A DNA stretch of 64,000 nucleotides from Lachnospiraceae bacterium (GCA_024403415.1 JAKSRY010000002.1:62001-126000), one strand, 5' to 3'; counted from the stretch's first letter, positions 10,010 through 19,026 are shown. Program-made: numbers and translations. Notes: a model not told the origin generated them from the sequence alone.

Positions 10010-10771
10010 ATGCGAACTCTTTTTTTTTCAATAGTTACAGTATGTTATAATGCTGAAGATACCATCGAACAGACTATGAAATCTGTATTGGAACAAACCT
10101 ATGCAAACATAGAATATATTATTGTTGATGGAGACTCTAAAGACAACACTTGTAATATTATTCAAAAATATACTATAGATAAACGGATTAAGTATTTGTC
10201 TGAAGAAGACACGGGATTATACAACGCTATGAACAAGTCCCTCAATATGATAACTGGGGATTATGTTATTTTTATGAATAGTGGCGATTTTTTTGTGGAT
10301 GAAAATGTTTTGCAAAATATTTGCAATGAAATGCATGAAGATGAGTTGCCCGATTTAATTTATGGAAATGTTATAAGACAAACCATTAATGGGAAGCGCA
10401 GAGAGTGTTATGGTGGACGAATAAGTGTAAAGAGAAACCTTCTGCTTGGACGCATGATATCTCATCAAGTGATGTTTTTTAAAACGGATGTGATAAAGAA
10501 TTATTGTTACGATGAAACTTATATAATAACAGCAGATTTCAATCTTCTAGCAAGAATGCTTAAAAATAAGTGTTCCATGGAGTATATAGATATCGATGTC
10601 TCGGTAATGGAAAACCGTGAGGGGATAAGTGCGAATCCAACTAATCTTCAAAGAATGAGGGAAGAGGACGACAGGACCATTAGGGGGTGCTTCCCATTTT
10701 GGTATGTTGTTTTAAGACCGATAAAGTATATTAAGAGAAGCTGTGATAATTTTCATTGTAAAAAACATTGA
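10010..10771 (+). CDS. GT2 family glycosyltransferase, WcaA-like
   Basis: A compact 253-residue GT2 enzyme with FSIVTVCYNAEDTIEQTM, VDGDSKDNT and an acidic block MNSGDFFVDENV in place of the classical DDD motif. This NSGD form is characteristic of the WcaA/PgaC-like subgroup of capsule and O-antigen transferases (SIVTVCYN, YISEEDTGLYDAMNKG-type core, here EEDTGLYNAMNKS). It starts one base after the previous stop. It is followed by a 123-base gap with a possible promoter. Confidence 0.88.
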   Translation: MRTLFFSIVTVCYNAEDTIEQTMKSVLEQTYANIEYIIVDGDSKDNTCNIIQKYTIDKRIKYLSEEDTGLYNAMNKSLNMITGDYVIFMNSGDFFVDENVLQNICNEMHEDELPDLIYGNVIRQTINGKRRECYGGRISVKRNLLLGRMISHQVMFFKTDVIKNYCYDETYIITADFNLLARMLKNKCSMEYIDIDVSVMENREGISANPTNLQRMREEDDRTIRGCFPFWYVVLRPIKYIKRSCDNFHCKKH

Positions 10772-10787
10772 CCGTTCATGCTGCTTC

Positions 10788-10814
10788 TTTACAGTATTGG
10801 AGTATGAATATAAT
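10788..10814 (+). promoter_or_regulatory. Possible sigma-A promoter upstream of the 10895 acyltransferase
   Basis: In the 123-base gap after the GT2 gene, TTTACA (10788-10793) and TATAAT (10809-10814) are separated by 15 bases. The hexamers match consensus well, but the spacer is shorter than the usual 17. AT-rich DNA produces such matches by chance, so this is weak. The same gap holds the AGGTGA ribosome site for the GTG start at 10895 and nothing else recognisable. Confidence 0.25.
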
Positions 10815-10894
10815 GATATGAGTGTTTACGGAAAAGATTATTAATTAGCATCTGGTAAAAACTTGGTGGAAATATATAGTTTAGGTGAATTATT

Positions 10895-11518
10895 GTGATA
10901 TCTAAAGTAATCCAAAAAATCAGAAAGATCCGAGCAGATCGACGCAAAAGGAATTATATGAATTACCTTAACAGTTATTGTGATCTGTCTAAAGACAGTT
11001 ACTTTGACGAAGGATTCAGTGTTGATTTACGAAAACCTGACAGCGGAAAAAAGTATCTTACGGTTGGAAAGAATTGCCTTATTTCAGGTCATTTCGTCTT
11101 TGAAACTGAGACAGGAGAAATTACCGTAGGAGACAGAGTTCATATAGGCGGAAGTACATTTATCTCAAGAAGTTCCATCATTATTGAGGACGATGTTACA
11201 ATCGCATGGGGATGTACCGTGTATGATCATAATTCGCATCCTTCCGCATGGGAAGATCGGAAGAATGATACTCTGCAGGAGTATTTGGATGTTATTGAAT
11301 GTGGCAATCCTATTAAAAATAAGAATTGGGAGAATGTTAAGACTTCCGGTATTCATATTAAAAGTAAAGCATGGATTGGCATGAACGTAATAATCTTAAA
11401 GGGCGTCACAATCGGAGAAGGTGCCATTGTGGCAGCAGGAAGCGTTGTTGTTAAGGACGTTCCGGATTGGGCTGTTGTAGGTGGAAATCCTGCAACTGTA
11501 GTTGGAAAAAGCAGGTAA
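10895..11518 (+). CDS. Left-handed beta-helix (hexapeptide) O-acyltransferase
   Basis: A 207-residue acyltransferase of the WcaF/LacA/NodL group. Hexapeptide repeats run through the C-terminal half ([15 protein letters not shown]-type turns, [23 protein letters not shown]), with the usual catalytic-site region around VYDHNSHPS and the tail GNPATVVGK. It would acetylate a sugar hydroxyl in the cytoplasm from acetyl-CoA. The start is GTG 10895 with AGGTGA six bases upstream. It lies between glycosyltransferase genes, so its target is probably a residue of the same glycan. Confidence 0.88.
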   Translation: MISKVIQKIRKIRADRRKRNYMNYLNSYCDLSKDSYFDEGFSVDLRKPDSGKKYLTVGKNCLISGHFVFETETGEITVGDRVHIGGSTFISRSSIIIEDDVTIAWGCTVYDHNSHPSAWEDRKNDTLQEYLDVIECGNPIKNKNWENVKTSGIHIKSKAWIGMNVIILKGVTIGEGAIVAAGSVVVKDVPDWAVVGGNPATVVGKSR

Positions 11519-11521
11519 GCT

Positions 11522-12442
11522 ATGAATGATGAAATTATGGTATCAGTTCCTATGCTTGTGTATAATCACGAGAAAACTGTTGCCAGAGCCATTGAAAGTA
11601 TATTAAAGCAAAAAACTCAATACAGATACGAAATAATAGTTGCAGATGATGCTTCAACAGATAATTCCCCCAATATTATCCGTGAATATGCCAGGAAATA
11701 TCCGGATATAATAGTGCCGGTTCTAAGAGAAAAGAATCTTGGCATGCAGGATAATAATATTGAAACCTTAAAGTTATGTAGGGGCAAATATATATCAGGG
11801 TGTGAAGGAGATGATTACTGGCTGACCGAAGATAAGATGGAAAAGCAGATATCATTTTTGGAGAATAATCCTGATTATTCAGCCTGTGTAACTAAATGTA
11901 AATTTATTGTGGATGGAAAAGAAGAACCATATCCTTTTGCAAGTACAGATTCTTTGGATATAAAGGATATGTTAAATAAAGGGGAAGTGAAGAGGTATGC
12001 AACTTGTACAATTGCGTGTAGGAATGTGTACCAAGATAATCTCAATCTCTTAGATTATTACAGGACCGGCGGAGTCGGTGATATTGTGACAGTAAGTATC
12101 TGTATTATGCTTGGAAAAATAAAATATATGGATGATGTCACAGGGATCTATGAACGTTTGACAAAAGGAAATGGAAGTTCGTTTTCGGAGAAAAGGCTGG
12201 TTGAACAGGTCTCAATGATAAAAAAAGCTATACAGCAATGTAAGAGACTTACCGGTAAAAAGTATGATAAGTATTGGAATCGTTATATAGCTATTTTTAA
12301 TAGGGCCGCATACTATGAAACCAAATCCCAAATTGGGAAAAAAGACAGTAACACCTGGTATAATGAATTGTCCTTTACAGAAAAGTTATATTTAAGAAGA
12401 CAATTGATAATTGATTACATCAATTATAAGAGGAATCGGTGA
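11522..12442 (+). CDS. GT2 family glycosyltransferase
   Basis: A 306-residue GT-A transferase opening VSVPMLVYNHEKTVARAIESIL, with ADDASTDNS and the acidic site EGDDYW. EGDDYW is typical of a capsule subgroup in which the usual DxD is replaced by GDD-W. It begins three bases after the hexapeptide acyltransferase and is followed three bases later by the GT-D-like gene, so all three probably share one transcript. Specificity unknown. Confidence 0.88.
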   Translation: MNDEIMVSVPMLVYNHEKTVARAIESILKQKTQYRYEIIVADDASTDNSPNIIREYARKYPDIIVPVLREKNLGMQDNNIETLKLCRGKYISGCEGDDYWLTEDKMEKQISFLENNPDYSACVTKCKFIVDGKEEPYPFASTDSLDIKDMLNKGEVKRYATCTIACRNVYQDNLNLLDYYRTGGVGDIVTVSICIMLGKIKYMDDVTGIYERLTKGNGSSFSEKRLVEQVSMIKKAIQQCKRLTGKKYDKYWNRYIAIFNRAAYYETKSQIGKKDSNTWYNELSFTEKLYLRRQLIIDYINYKRNR

Positions 12443-12445
12443 AAA

Positions 12446-13423
12446 ATGAACTATTTTTATTGGATTTGGGCGGAAGCTCGAGGCATTAGGAGAGCAAGAT
12501 ATGAAAGGAAAACGCAGATTAGTTCTGTTAAAAATATAAAGAAATATGCAGGTAAAAAAGTATTAAATAGTAAGCAAGCAAACAAAATGATATATGACGC
12601 CATAGTTGAAAAAAAGCCTTTCTTTGCAGGAAGATTGGGCGGAAGCGAAATGAAATTGATTGCGTACACTTATCGAAACAGATACTTTCCATTCAGAACC
12701 GATGCGCGTGCAGATTATTTAAGACATCTATGTCAATTATCAGGTTTTTTTCCTAATGAAATGTCAATGGGAGAGAAATTTGTTGAATTAATGACTGAAG
12801 CAGTGAGTGAAATAGACTTAAACGGCATTTGGTCATTGTATATGGAGGAATGGTATTTACATTCATATGCACCAAAAAGTGAATTGACATTTTTACATAA
12901 TTTAGAGCCCTGGAATGTGGATACAAATAATTCAGAGGATGTCAGGTGGACATATGCACTTAAAGGAAAAAGGGTGCTGGTTATTCATCCGTTTGAGGAA
13001 TCTATTATTAATCAGTTTAATAAGCGAAAAGAATTATTTAAAAATTTAGATGAAAAGCTTTTGCCGGATTTTGAATTGCTAACTATTAAAGCAGTTCAAT
13101 CATTGGGAGAAAATGATAACGGGTATAATAATTGGTTTGAAGCATATGAGTATATGTTAGAACAGTGCAAATCAATGGATTTTGATGTAGCAATCATTGG
13201 GTGTGGAGCTTATGGTTTTCCGCTAGGTGCTGAAATTAAGAAAATGGGGAAGTGTGCCATTCATCTTGGAGGAGTTGCTCAACTGCTATTCGGAATTAGG
13301 GGAAAACGTTGGGATTCGTATGGTGGAGTTTATGAATCTATGATTAATGACAGTTGGATACGACCATCAGGAGAAGAAATTACCGATATCGTGAAAAGCG
13401 TTGAGGATGGTTGTTATTGTTAA
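12446..13423 (+). CDS. Uncharacterised polysaccharide-locus protein, possibly GT-D-fold glycosyltransferase
   Basis: A 325-residue soluble protein with no membrane span. It contains AGRLGGSEMKLI near residue 65, a central VLVIHPFEESI and a C-terminal block with DVAIIGCGAYGFPLGAEIKKMGK and HLGGVAQLLFGI. The first motif sits where GT-D (DUF1792) enzymes have a RxGDGE-type metal or donor site, and the glycine-rich C-terminal part is plausible for nucleotide-sugar binding. The match is by eye and partial, since Asp of GDGE is replaced by Ser. Proteins of this type recur in capsule loci as hypothetical proteins. A glycosyltransferase role is inferred from that motif and from its neighbours. Confidence 0.6.
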   Translation: MNYFYWIWAEARGIRRARYERKTQISSVKNIKKYAGKKVLNSKQANKMIYDAIVEKKPFFAGRLGGSEMKLIAYTYRNRYFPFRTDARADYLRHLCQLSGFFPNEMSMGEKFVELMTEAVSEIDLNGIWSLYMEEWYLHSYAPKSELTFLHNLEPWNVDTNNSEDVRWTYALKGKRVLVIHPFEESIINQFNKRKELFKNLDEKLLPDFELLTIKAVQSLGENDNGYNNWFEAYEYMLEQCKSMDFDVAIIGCGAYGFPLGAEIKKMGKCAIHLGGVAQLLFGIRGKRWDSYGGVYESMINDSWIRPSGEEITDIVKSVEDGCYC

Positions 13424-13435
13424 TGGAGTTAAGGT

Positions 13436-14335
13436 ATGAAAATACTTATTACAGGTATAAATGGTTTTATAGGGAGCCATTTTGCTGATAGGATGGCGGA
13501 AGATGGTCATGTTATATGTGGAATAGACAGATTTGTTGGGAATGGAAAGTATCCAACAGATTTGTTTGATATCACTAGGGAAGATGTAGGAAAATATCTT
13601 TCAGAATTGAAACCTGATGTAATAGTTAACTGTGCCGGACAGGCAAGCGTCCCAAATTCAATTTCACATCCTCAGGATGACCTTCAGGAAAATACCATCA
13701 TTGTGCACAAGTTGTTGTTTGGAATGCAGCAGGCAGGACTTACCAATACCCGCTTTATACAGTTATCAAGTGCTGCAGTATATGGTAATCCGGTGAGTTT
13801 GCCAATAGACGAAAATGCTACGGTAAATCCGTTATCACCATATGCTCTTCACAAGAAGATGGCTGAAGATGTCTGTTTATTTTTTGCGGATAATTGCAAT
13901 GTTGATGTGAAGATTCTTCGCATTTTTTCCGTGTACGGATGTGGGCTTCGTAAACAGATTTTGTGGGATTTATATCAAAAATATCTTAATACGGGAAAAT
14001 TAACTTTATTGGGAACCGGAAACGAGAGCAGAGATTACATACACATCGATGATCTCGTTGAAGTTATGAAGATTGCCACGATAAGCGGAAGCAAAGAAAA
14101 AATATGGAATGTTGCATCAGGTGTAGAAACGTACATTAGGGATGTAGCTCAAATATATGCTAAGAATTTGGGACTTAATGAAAGCAACGTTCTGTTTGAT
14201 GGAAAGGTGAGAGCGGGAGATCCATTAAACTGGTGTGCTGATATTTCGAGAATTAAAGGCGAAGGATTCAAACCTTTAAAAAATATATCAGATGGAATTG
14301 CAGAATATATTGACTGGATTAAGAATGTGAATTAA
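13436..14335 (+). CDS. Extended SDR: NAD-dependent sugar-nucleotide epimerase/dehydratase
   Basis: A 299-residue Rossmann enzyme with ITGINGFIGSH at the N-terminus, LSSAAVYG around residue 112, the catalytic YALHK (YxxxK) and SRDYIHIDDL, all hallmarks of the GalE/RmlD/WbpP superfamily. It would epimerise, dehydrate or reduce a nucleotide-linked hexose for one of the nearby transferases. Exact chemistry is not readable; the FSVYGCGLRK segment is compatible with either an epimerase or a 4-reductase. Its TAA overlaps the next ATG by one base. Confidence 0.88.
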   Translation: MKILITGINGFIGSHFADRMAEDGHVICGIDRFVGNGKYPTDLFDITREDVGKYLSELKPDVIVNCAGQASVPNSISHPQDDLQENTIIVHKLLFGMQQAGLTNTRFIQLSSAAVYGNPVSLPIDENATVNPLSPYALHKKMAEDVCLFFADNCNVDVKILRIFSVYGCGLRKQILWDLYQKYLNTGKLTLLGTGNESRDYIHIDDLVEVMKIATISGSKEKIWNVASGVETYIRDVAQIYAKNLGLNESNVLFDGKVRAGDPLNWCADISRIKGEGFKPLKNISDGIAEYIDWIKNVN

Positions 14336-15477
14336 TGAAGAAAAAAGTAAGAGTTTTATTTATTGCATACAATGATAAACAATGGATGGGCGGCATTTAT
14401 TATGTCAAGAATATTGTTTATCAGTTTTTGGAGTATTCCAAAACTCAAAGTGAGATTAGTTATGAAGCACATGTTCTCTTAGATGACAGTGTTCTTGAAG
14501 TGTTTGATTTTTGCAATGATTATAAGAATGCAAAGCTAATTGTTAAGAGAAAAAACATGTGGGATCAAGGAAATGGATTTATATGCCGTAATTTGCGTGA
14601 ATTAGGCTGGATATTCAGAGTCTACGGAAGGCGAATTGATTATATCTATCCAAGTTTTTCAACTAAAAGTATTTATCGCAAAAAAATCATATCCTGGATT
14701 CCGGATTTTCAGCATGTAAAATATCCGGAGTTCTTTACGAAGGAAGAAAATGAAGCCAGAGACAGGAACTTCGAAGATATAGCAAAGCACCATTCAAAGC
14801 TTGTTCTTAGTAGTCAGGATGCATTTGAAACATACCAAAAATTATATCCGGACTGTTGCGAAAATGTCGGAGTGGTTCATTTCGTATCAGCGCTAAAGGA
14901 AGAAGACATATATGAAAATGTAGATGAATTACTGGTAAAATATGGTATTCCGGAAAAATACTTTATTGTATCAAATCAGTTCTACAGGCATAAAAACCAT
15001 TTAGTATTGTTTAAGGCTATTAATATACTAAGAGAATCAGGGTATTCTGATATTCAGTTGGTGTGTACCGGAATGCCGAAGGATGTTAAGGATGCTTCTT
15101 ATATTGAAGAGGTTAACGACTATATTAATCAAAATGATTTGAAAAATAACATCAAAATATTGGGACTTATTTCAAGAAAAGAGCAACTGGCATTGATGCG
15201 TAATGCAATTGCAGTCATTCAACCTTCTTTGTTTGAAGGTTGGGGAACCTGTACTGAGGATGCCAAGGTATTAGGTAAGATAACAGTTTTATCAGATATT
15301 CCGGTTCACAGAGAGCAGTCTGATGAGAATACGCTTTTCTTTGATAAAAATAATTCTGACGAACTGGCCAAGATAATAAATTGCTTGTGGGTGGATTATA
15401 AGAACAAGAACGCAGTTTATAAGTTTGACGTAAAAAATTCTGTTTGTTATGGTGAACAATTTGCGAAGATGCTCTAG
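14335..15477 (+). CDS. GT4-like retaining glycosyltransferase
   Basis: A 380-residue GT-B enzyme. The N-terminal acceptor domain begins VRVLFIAYNDKQWMGGIYYV. The C-terminal donor domain carries YFIVSNQFYRHKNH and the E-x7-E-like stretch QPSLFEGWGTCTEDAK. WVPDFQH-type sequence (here SWIPDFQHVKYPEFF) is common in mannosyl and rhamnosyl transferases of capsule loci. It directly follows the SDR by a one-base overlap. This is the last glycan gene before the regulator and the ACP cluster. Confidence 0.85.
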   Translation: MKKKVRVLFIAYNDKQWMGGIYYVKNIVYQFLEYSKTQSEISYEAHVLLDDSVLEVFDFCNDYKNAKLIVKRKNMWDQGNGFICRNLRELGWIFRVYGRRIDYIYPSFSTKSIYRKKIISWIPDFQHVKYPEFFTKEENEARDRNFEDIAKHHSKLVLSSQDAFETYQKLYPDCCENVGVVHFVSALKEEDIYENVDELLVKYGIPEKYFIVSNQFYRHKNHLVLFKAINILRESGYSDIQLVCTGMPKDVKDASYIEEVNDYINQNDLKNNIKILGLISRKEQLALMRNAIAVIQPSLFEGWGTCTEDAKVLGKITVLSDIPVHREQSDENTLFFDKNNSDELAKIINCLWVDYKNKNAVYKFDVKNSVCYGEQFAKML

Positions 15478-15507
15478 GACTATGAAATTAATTGATAAGG
15501 ACTAAAA

Positions 15508-16344
15508 ATGAATTCTAGTAAAGTAGGAAAAACAATTTCTTTTTTAAGAAAACACTATCATATGACGCAACATGAACTGGCCGAGAAGTTAGGAGTGACT
15601 GATAAAGCAGTTTCAAGATGGGAAAATGGTTATGGCACACCAGATATCTCATTACTGACTAAATTAGGGGTTGCGTTGGATGTGGATATAGAAAGTATAT
15701 TAGAAGGCAATTTGACCCATTGGGATATGCAATGGGAAGGATTGCTTTTTTTGGACTATCCGGAAGAAATAATGCCGACAGATTATATGTATGGTATACG
15801 AATCGTAGAGTTCCAGATTGGTTTTTTCGCACTCGCAGGAATTAAAAAAATTTCAATATATGGTAAAGAAGAATTACTTATTACCGTTAAGGCAATAATG
15901 GGAAATGGAAGCAAATATGGATGTGAATTTTGCTATATGAGAATGGACGGAAAAACGTCGAATGGTGATGTCGTTAAAAAAAATAACAAAGATAAATCTT
16001 TGATGATTATTGAAGGTCTTTGCTTCTTATATGGCAAGGACTTAACAAAAGTGTTCAGAAGAATCATATATGGTGAGGATAAGAAAATAAATATTGAATC
16101 TTTTGACGGTAGTGACTGTAAACTTTTTTTCAGTAAAAAAGCTAGTTGGATGAAAGAGGATATCAAGAGTTATTCATTGGAGAGAGGAACAATTGCTTTT
16201 TTGATTAAAGACAAAGATGATTTGTTAGATGCATCAAATCTTTTGAGGATTATTGAAAAGCATCAAAAGGAAAGAATCAACTGCATTAGCGAAATAGCTA
16301 TGAGAAGAGGATTGATTGAAAATGTTAATATCACCTCTTTATGA
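15508..16344 (+). CDS. XRE-family regulator fused to a degenerate sugar-nucleotidyltransferase-like domain
   Basis: Residues 1 to about 65 are a helix-turn-helix DNA-binding domain (MTQHELAEKLGVTDKAVSRWENG). From about residue 75 (MQWEGLLFLDYPEEIMP, then FFALAGIKKISIYG) the sequence resembles the fold of glucose-1-phosphate nucleotidyltransferases, but the catalytic GGxGTR loop is absent. The likely role is a transcription factor whose second domain binds a sugar nucleotide or phosphate without turning it over. It sits exactly between the glycosyltransferase block and the ACP pathway. A perfect inverted repeat lies just downstream at 16364-16393. The HTH is certain; the ligand domain is a by-eye similarity. 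Confidence 0.75.
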   Translation: MNSSKVGKTISFLRKHYHMTQHELAEKLGVTDKAVSRWENGYGTPDISLLTKLGVALDVDIESILEGNLTHWDMQWEGLLFLDYPEEIMPTDYMYGIRIVEFQIGFFALAGIKKISIYGKEELLITVKAIMGNGSKYGCEFCYMRMDGKTSNGDVVKKNNKDKSLMIIEGLCFLYGKDLTKVFRRIIYGEDKKINIESFDGSDCKLFFSKKASWMKEDIKSYSLERGTIAFLIKDKDDLLDASNLLRIIEKHQKERINCISEIAMRRGLIENVNITSL

Positions 16345-16363
16345 GTATATGATTCAAAGAGTG

Positions 16364-16393
16364 AATAATTGATGATAATATGAGACAATTATT
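16364..16393 (+). promoter_or_regulatory. Inverted repeat, candidate operator before the ACP pathway
   Basis: AATAATTG (16364-16371) and CAATTATT (16386-16393) are perfect reverse complements separated by 14 bases. They lie in the 101-base gap between the XRE regulator and the first gene of the ACP pathway. There is no following T run, so a terminator is unlikely. An operator for the neighbouring regulator is plausible. The AT-rich arms make a chance origin possible. Confidence 0.35.
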
Positions 16394-16445
16394 GGTGGTG
16401 AAATGGTGATATTTTCGAAATAAGCATTAGATAATGAATAGGTAG

Positions 16446-17087
16446 ATGCAAAGAATGATAATAGAAAGAGTTGTTTCTGATTTACTTGATTCTAATATGT
16501 ATTTGATATGCGAGAATCAAAGGACAATAATAGTTGATCCATGTATAATAGATAAGAAGATATTCAATGTTGATTATATTTTGTTAACGCATGAACATTA
16601 TGATCATATTAGTGGTGTGAATTATTGGAAAAGCAAGACCGGTGCAAAAGTTATTGCAAGTGAAATATGCGCTGAAAAATGTATTGATTCCAGAAAAAAT
16701 CTTTCAAGATATTTTGATTCCTTTTGCGATATACAGACATGGTTAGAGGGGTATGTTGCACCGCAAGTTAGTGATTACGAATGTGAAGTTGACTTAACAT
16801 TTAATAAAAATTGTAAAATAGAATGGGAAGGTCACTCTATTTGTATAAAGGAATGCCCAGGACATTCATTAGGCAGTTGCTTGATTTTTCTGGATGATAA
16901 GTTTGTTTTTTCTGGGGATTCTATTTTTGAAAACATGAAAACTGAGAGTGGATTTCCAGGTGGGAGTCGTAAGGCGTGGCGTGAAGTTGGATATCCGCTT
17001 GTGGAATCTTTAAGGGATGATTATATTGTTTATCCGGGGCATTTTAAGGAGTTTATATTTAAGGATAGATATAAGAATAATAAATAA
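16446..17087 (+). CDS. Metallo-beta-lactamase-fold hydrolase, candidate thioesterase of the ACP pathway
   Basis: A 213-residue glyoxalase-II-like MBL protein with the full metal-ligand set: HEHYDH (about residues 50-55), the His of CPGHSLGS, the Asp of SGDSIF and the His of YPGHF. Related enzymes hydrolyse thioesters, lactones or similar bonds. As the first gene of the ACP cluster it could release or edit a thioester-bound intermediate; this is inference from position. ATG 16446 sits only a few bases after AGG. The in-frame ATG 16455 is 12 bases from it, so the start is uncertain by three residues. Confidence 0.82.
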   Translation: MQRMIIERVVSDLLDSNMYLICENQRTIIVDPCIIDKKIFNVDYILLTHEHYDHISGVNYWKSKTGAKVIASEICAEKCIDSRKNLSRYFDSFCDIQTWLEGYVAPQVSDYECEVDLTFNKNCKIEWEGHSICIKECPGHSLGSCLIFLDDKFVFSGDSIFENMKTESGFPGGSRKAWREVGYPLVESLRDDYIVYPGHFKEFIFKDRYKNNK

Positions 17088-17111
17088 TGTGTGTTTGGAG
17101 TGGGAGAAAAG

Positions 17112-17327
17112 ATGTCAGATTGTGAAAAACTTAAAATAGTTGAGGAATTATTGGAACTCGAATCAGGAAGTATAAAAACAGATACTAAGCTGGTAGATAT
17201 TGAGGAATGGGACTCTTTGGCAGTTATTTCATTGTTGGCATATTTAGATACAGAGTATAATAAAAAAATTACTTCTAGTGAAGTAAAAAAACTTGTGTAT
17301 ATTAAAGATATAATGAATCTGATATAG
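17112..17327 (+). CDS. Acyl carrier protein 1
   Basis: A 71-residue ACP of helical type with the phosphopantetheine site EEWDSL (Ser35). GGGAG lies five to six bases before ATG 17112, which is preferred over an in-frame GTG at 17091. It is visibly related to the ACP at 22320: both begin with EKL, share an ELE-rich first helix and have DIEE just before the DS site. It would carry thioester intermediates for the condensing, reducing and dehydrating enzymes that follow. No phosphopantetheinyl transferase is in the window, so activation must come from elsewhere. Confidence 0.9.
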   Translation: MSDCEKLKIVEELLELESGSIKTDTKLVDIEEWDSLAVISLLAYLDTEYNKKITSSEVKKLVYIKDIMNLI

Positions 17328-17338
17328 GGGTACTTATT

Positions 17339-18955
17339 ATGGTTTGTCGCAGATGTGGCGCAGATTGGGAAAGAGAAAATTTAATAAAAAATAAATATGT
17401 TTGCAGGGAATGTGGTATGCACATGAGAATACCTGCTAAAGACAGAATTTCATTTGTCGTAGACAAAAACAGCTTTCAAGAAATGTTTGTCGACGTAAAA
17501 TTGCCTAACAAATTTATTGATTCTGAATATCAGGAAAAACTTGTGAAAGCAGAAAATGTATCTGGTATGGATGAGGCAGTTATTACTGGAACTGCAAAAG
17601 TTTTTGGGGAAAAGATAGCAATTGTGGTATGTGACTCTTCTTTTATGATGGGAAGTATGGGGTATGTTGTTGGTGAGAGAATAACATGTATGATTGATTA
17701 TGCCACGCAAAGCAATTTGCCAATATTTATATTTTGTTGTTCAGGTGGTGCCCGGATGCAAGAAGGATTACGTTCGTTGATGCAAATGGAGAAAACTGCT
17801 TCAGCGCTTGCAAGACATAGCGATAAATCGCTTTTTTGCTCAACAATATTAACTGATCCTACAACAGGAGGTGTTACTGCCAGTTTTGCCATGTTGGGGG
17901 ATGTTATTATGGCAGAACGGGATACGACAATAGGTTTTGCCGGAAAAAGAGTTATTAAACAAACTATTGGAAGAGAATTGCCGGCTTCTTTTCAGAGTGC
18001 AGAGTTCCAGCTCGAACATGGTATGATTGATGGTATTGTTGAAAGAAAAAGAATGCGAAAAATGATTCAGTTTCTAACGATAACCAACAGACAATGTCAG
18101 AGATACGATGGATTTGTTGATAGAAATAAATTACGATTTAATAGGTTATATAATCTACGTGAAAAGAAGTCAAATATATCTGCTTGGCAGAAAGTAAAGA
18201 TGAATAGAAAATATGACATATATCAGCCGTTGGACTTTATCAGAGATATCTTTGATGTATTTGTAGAACTAAAAGGCGATAGGTTATATGGAGATGATTC
18301 TTCAATTGCAGGTGGATTAGCGTTACTTTCTGGGCAACCTGTGACTGTTATTGCAACAAGACGAGGTAAAAATGCACAAGAAATAATTGCAAATAATTAT
18401 GGTATGCCTTCACCGGAAGGCTATAGAAAAGCACTTAGGCTTATGCGTCAAGCTGAAAAATATAATAGGCCTATTATTACATTTATTAACACTCCGGGTG
18501 CTTATCCAGGTGAGGAAGCAGAAGAACGAGGTCAAGGAGAAGCTATTGCGCGTAATTTGTTTGAAATGTCAAAACTGACAGTTCCTATTTTAGCTATAAT
18601 AGTAGGAGAAGCTGGCAGTGGTGGGGCGCTTGCTTTGGCAGTTGCCAATGAAGTGTGGATGTTGGAAAATGCGACATATTCGATATTGTCACCTGAGGGT
18701 TATGCTTCTATTGTATGGAAAGATGCATCAAGGGCAGAAGAAGCTGCAGAAAAGATGAATATTACCGCAGAGAGCTTAAAGAAAAATGAAGTGATAGACA
18801 AAATAATTAGGTGCGGAGACAATGAAGACACAGATAGGATGAAAGAGTGCTCTGCACATATCAAAAAAGAGATAGAAGAATTTCTGACGAGAATGAGTAA
18901 ATTGGATAGGGACACAATAAAAATTCTCAGAGAAGAGAGATTTAGAAAATATTAG
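17339..18955 (+). CDS. accDA: Fused acetyl-CoA carboxylase carboxyltransferase (AccD-AccA)
   Basis: A 538-residue fusion of both carboxyltransferase subunits, which make malonyl-CoA from acetyl-CoA and carboxybiotin. The N-terminal zinc ribbon has Cys3, Cys6, Cys22 and Cys25. The AccD part (to about residue 255) has CSGGARMQEG and DPTTGGVTASFAMLGD. The AccA part (about 270-538) has NTPGAYPGEEAEERGQGEA, GEAGSGGALA and LSPEGYASI. In most Firmicutes these are separate genes. No biotin carboxylase or biotin carrier is encoded nearby, so it must borrow housekeeping AccB and AccC. Its position implies dedicated malonyl supply for the two ketosynthases. Confidence 0.93.
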   Translation: MVCRRCGADWERENLIKNKYVCRECGMHMRIPAKDRISFVVDKNSFQEMFVDVKLPNKFIDSEYQEKLVKAENVSGMDEAVITGTAKVFGEKIAIVVCDSSFMMGSMGYVVGERITCMIDYATQSNLPIFIFCCSGGARMQEGLRSLMQMEKTASALARHSDKSLFCSTILTDPTTGGVTASFAMLGDVIMAERDTTIGFAGKRVIKQTIGRELPASFQSAEFQLEHGMIDGIVERKRMRKMIQFLTITNRQCQRYDGFVDRNKLRFNRLYNLREKKSNISAWQKVKMNRKYDIYQPLDFIRDIFDVFVELKGDRLYGDDSSIAGGLALLSGQPVTVIATRRGKNAQEIIANNYGMPSPEGYRKALRLMRQAEKYNRPIITFINTPGAYPGEEAEERGQGEAIARNLFEMSKLTVPILAIIVGEAGSGGALALAVANEVWMLENATYSILSPEGYASIVWKDASRAEEAAEKMNITAESLKKNEVIDKIIRCGDNEDTDRMKECSAHIKKEIEEFLTRMSKLDRDTIKILREERFRKY

Positions 18956-19026
18956 TTAATTCAGACTAAATGAATATAAGATGACTTGACCATTCATTGT
19001 TTAGAGTTAGGTGGTAGAAGGAATAT

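Noticed and set aside
10769-18998. Shared string TTGACC(A/G)TTCAT at about 10769 and 18987
   Set aside because: Two occurrences with one mismatch, one overlapping a stop codon. Too few and too short to call a regulatory motif.
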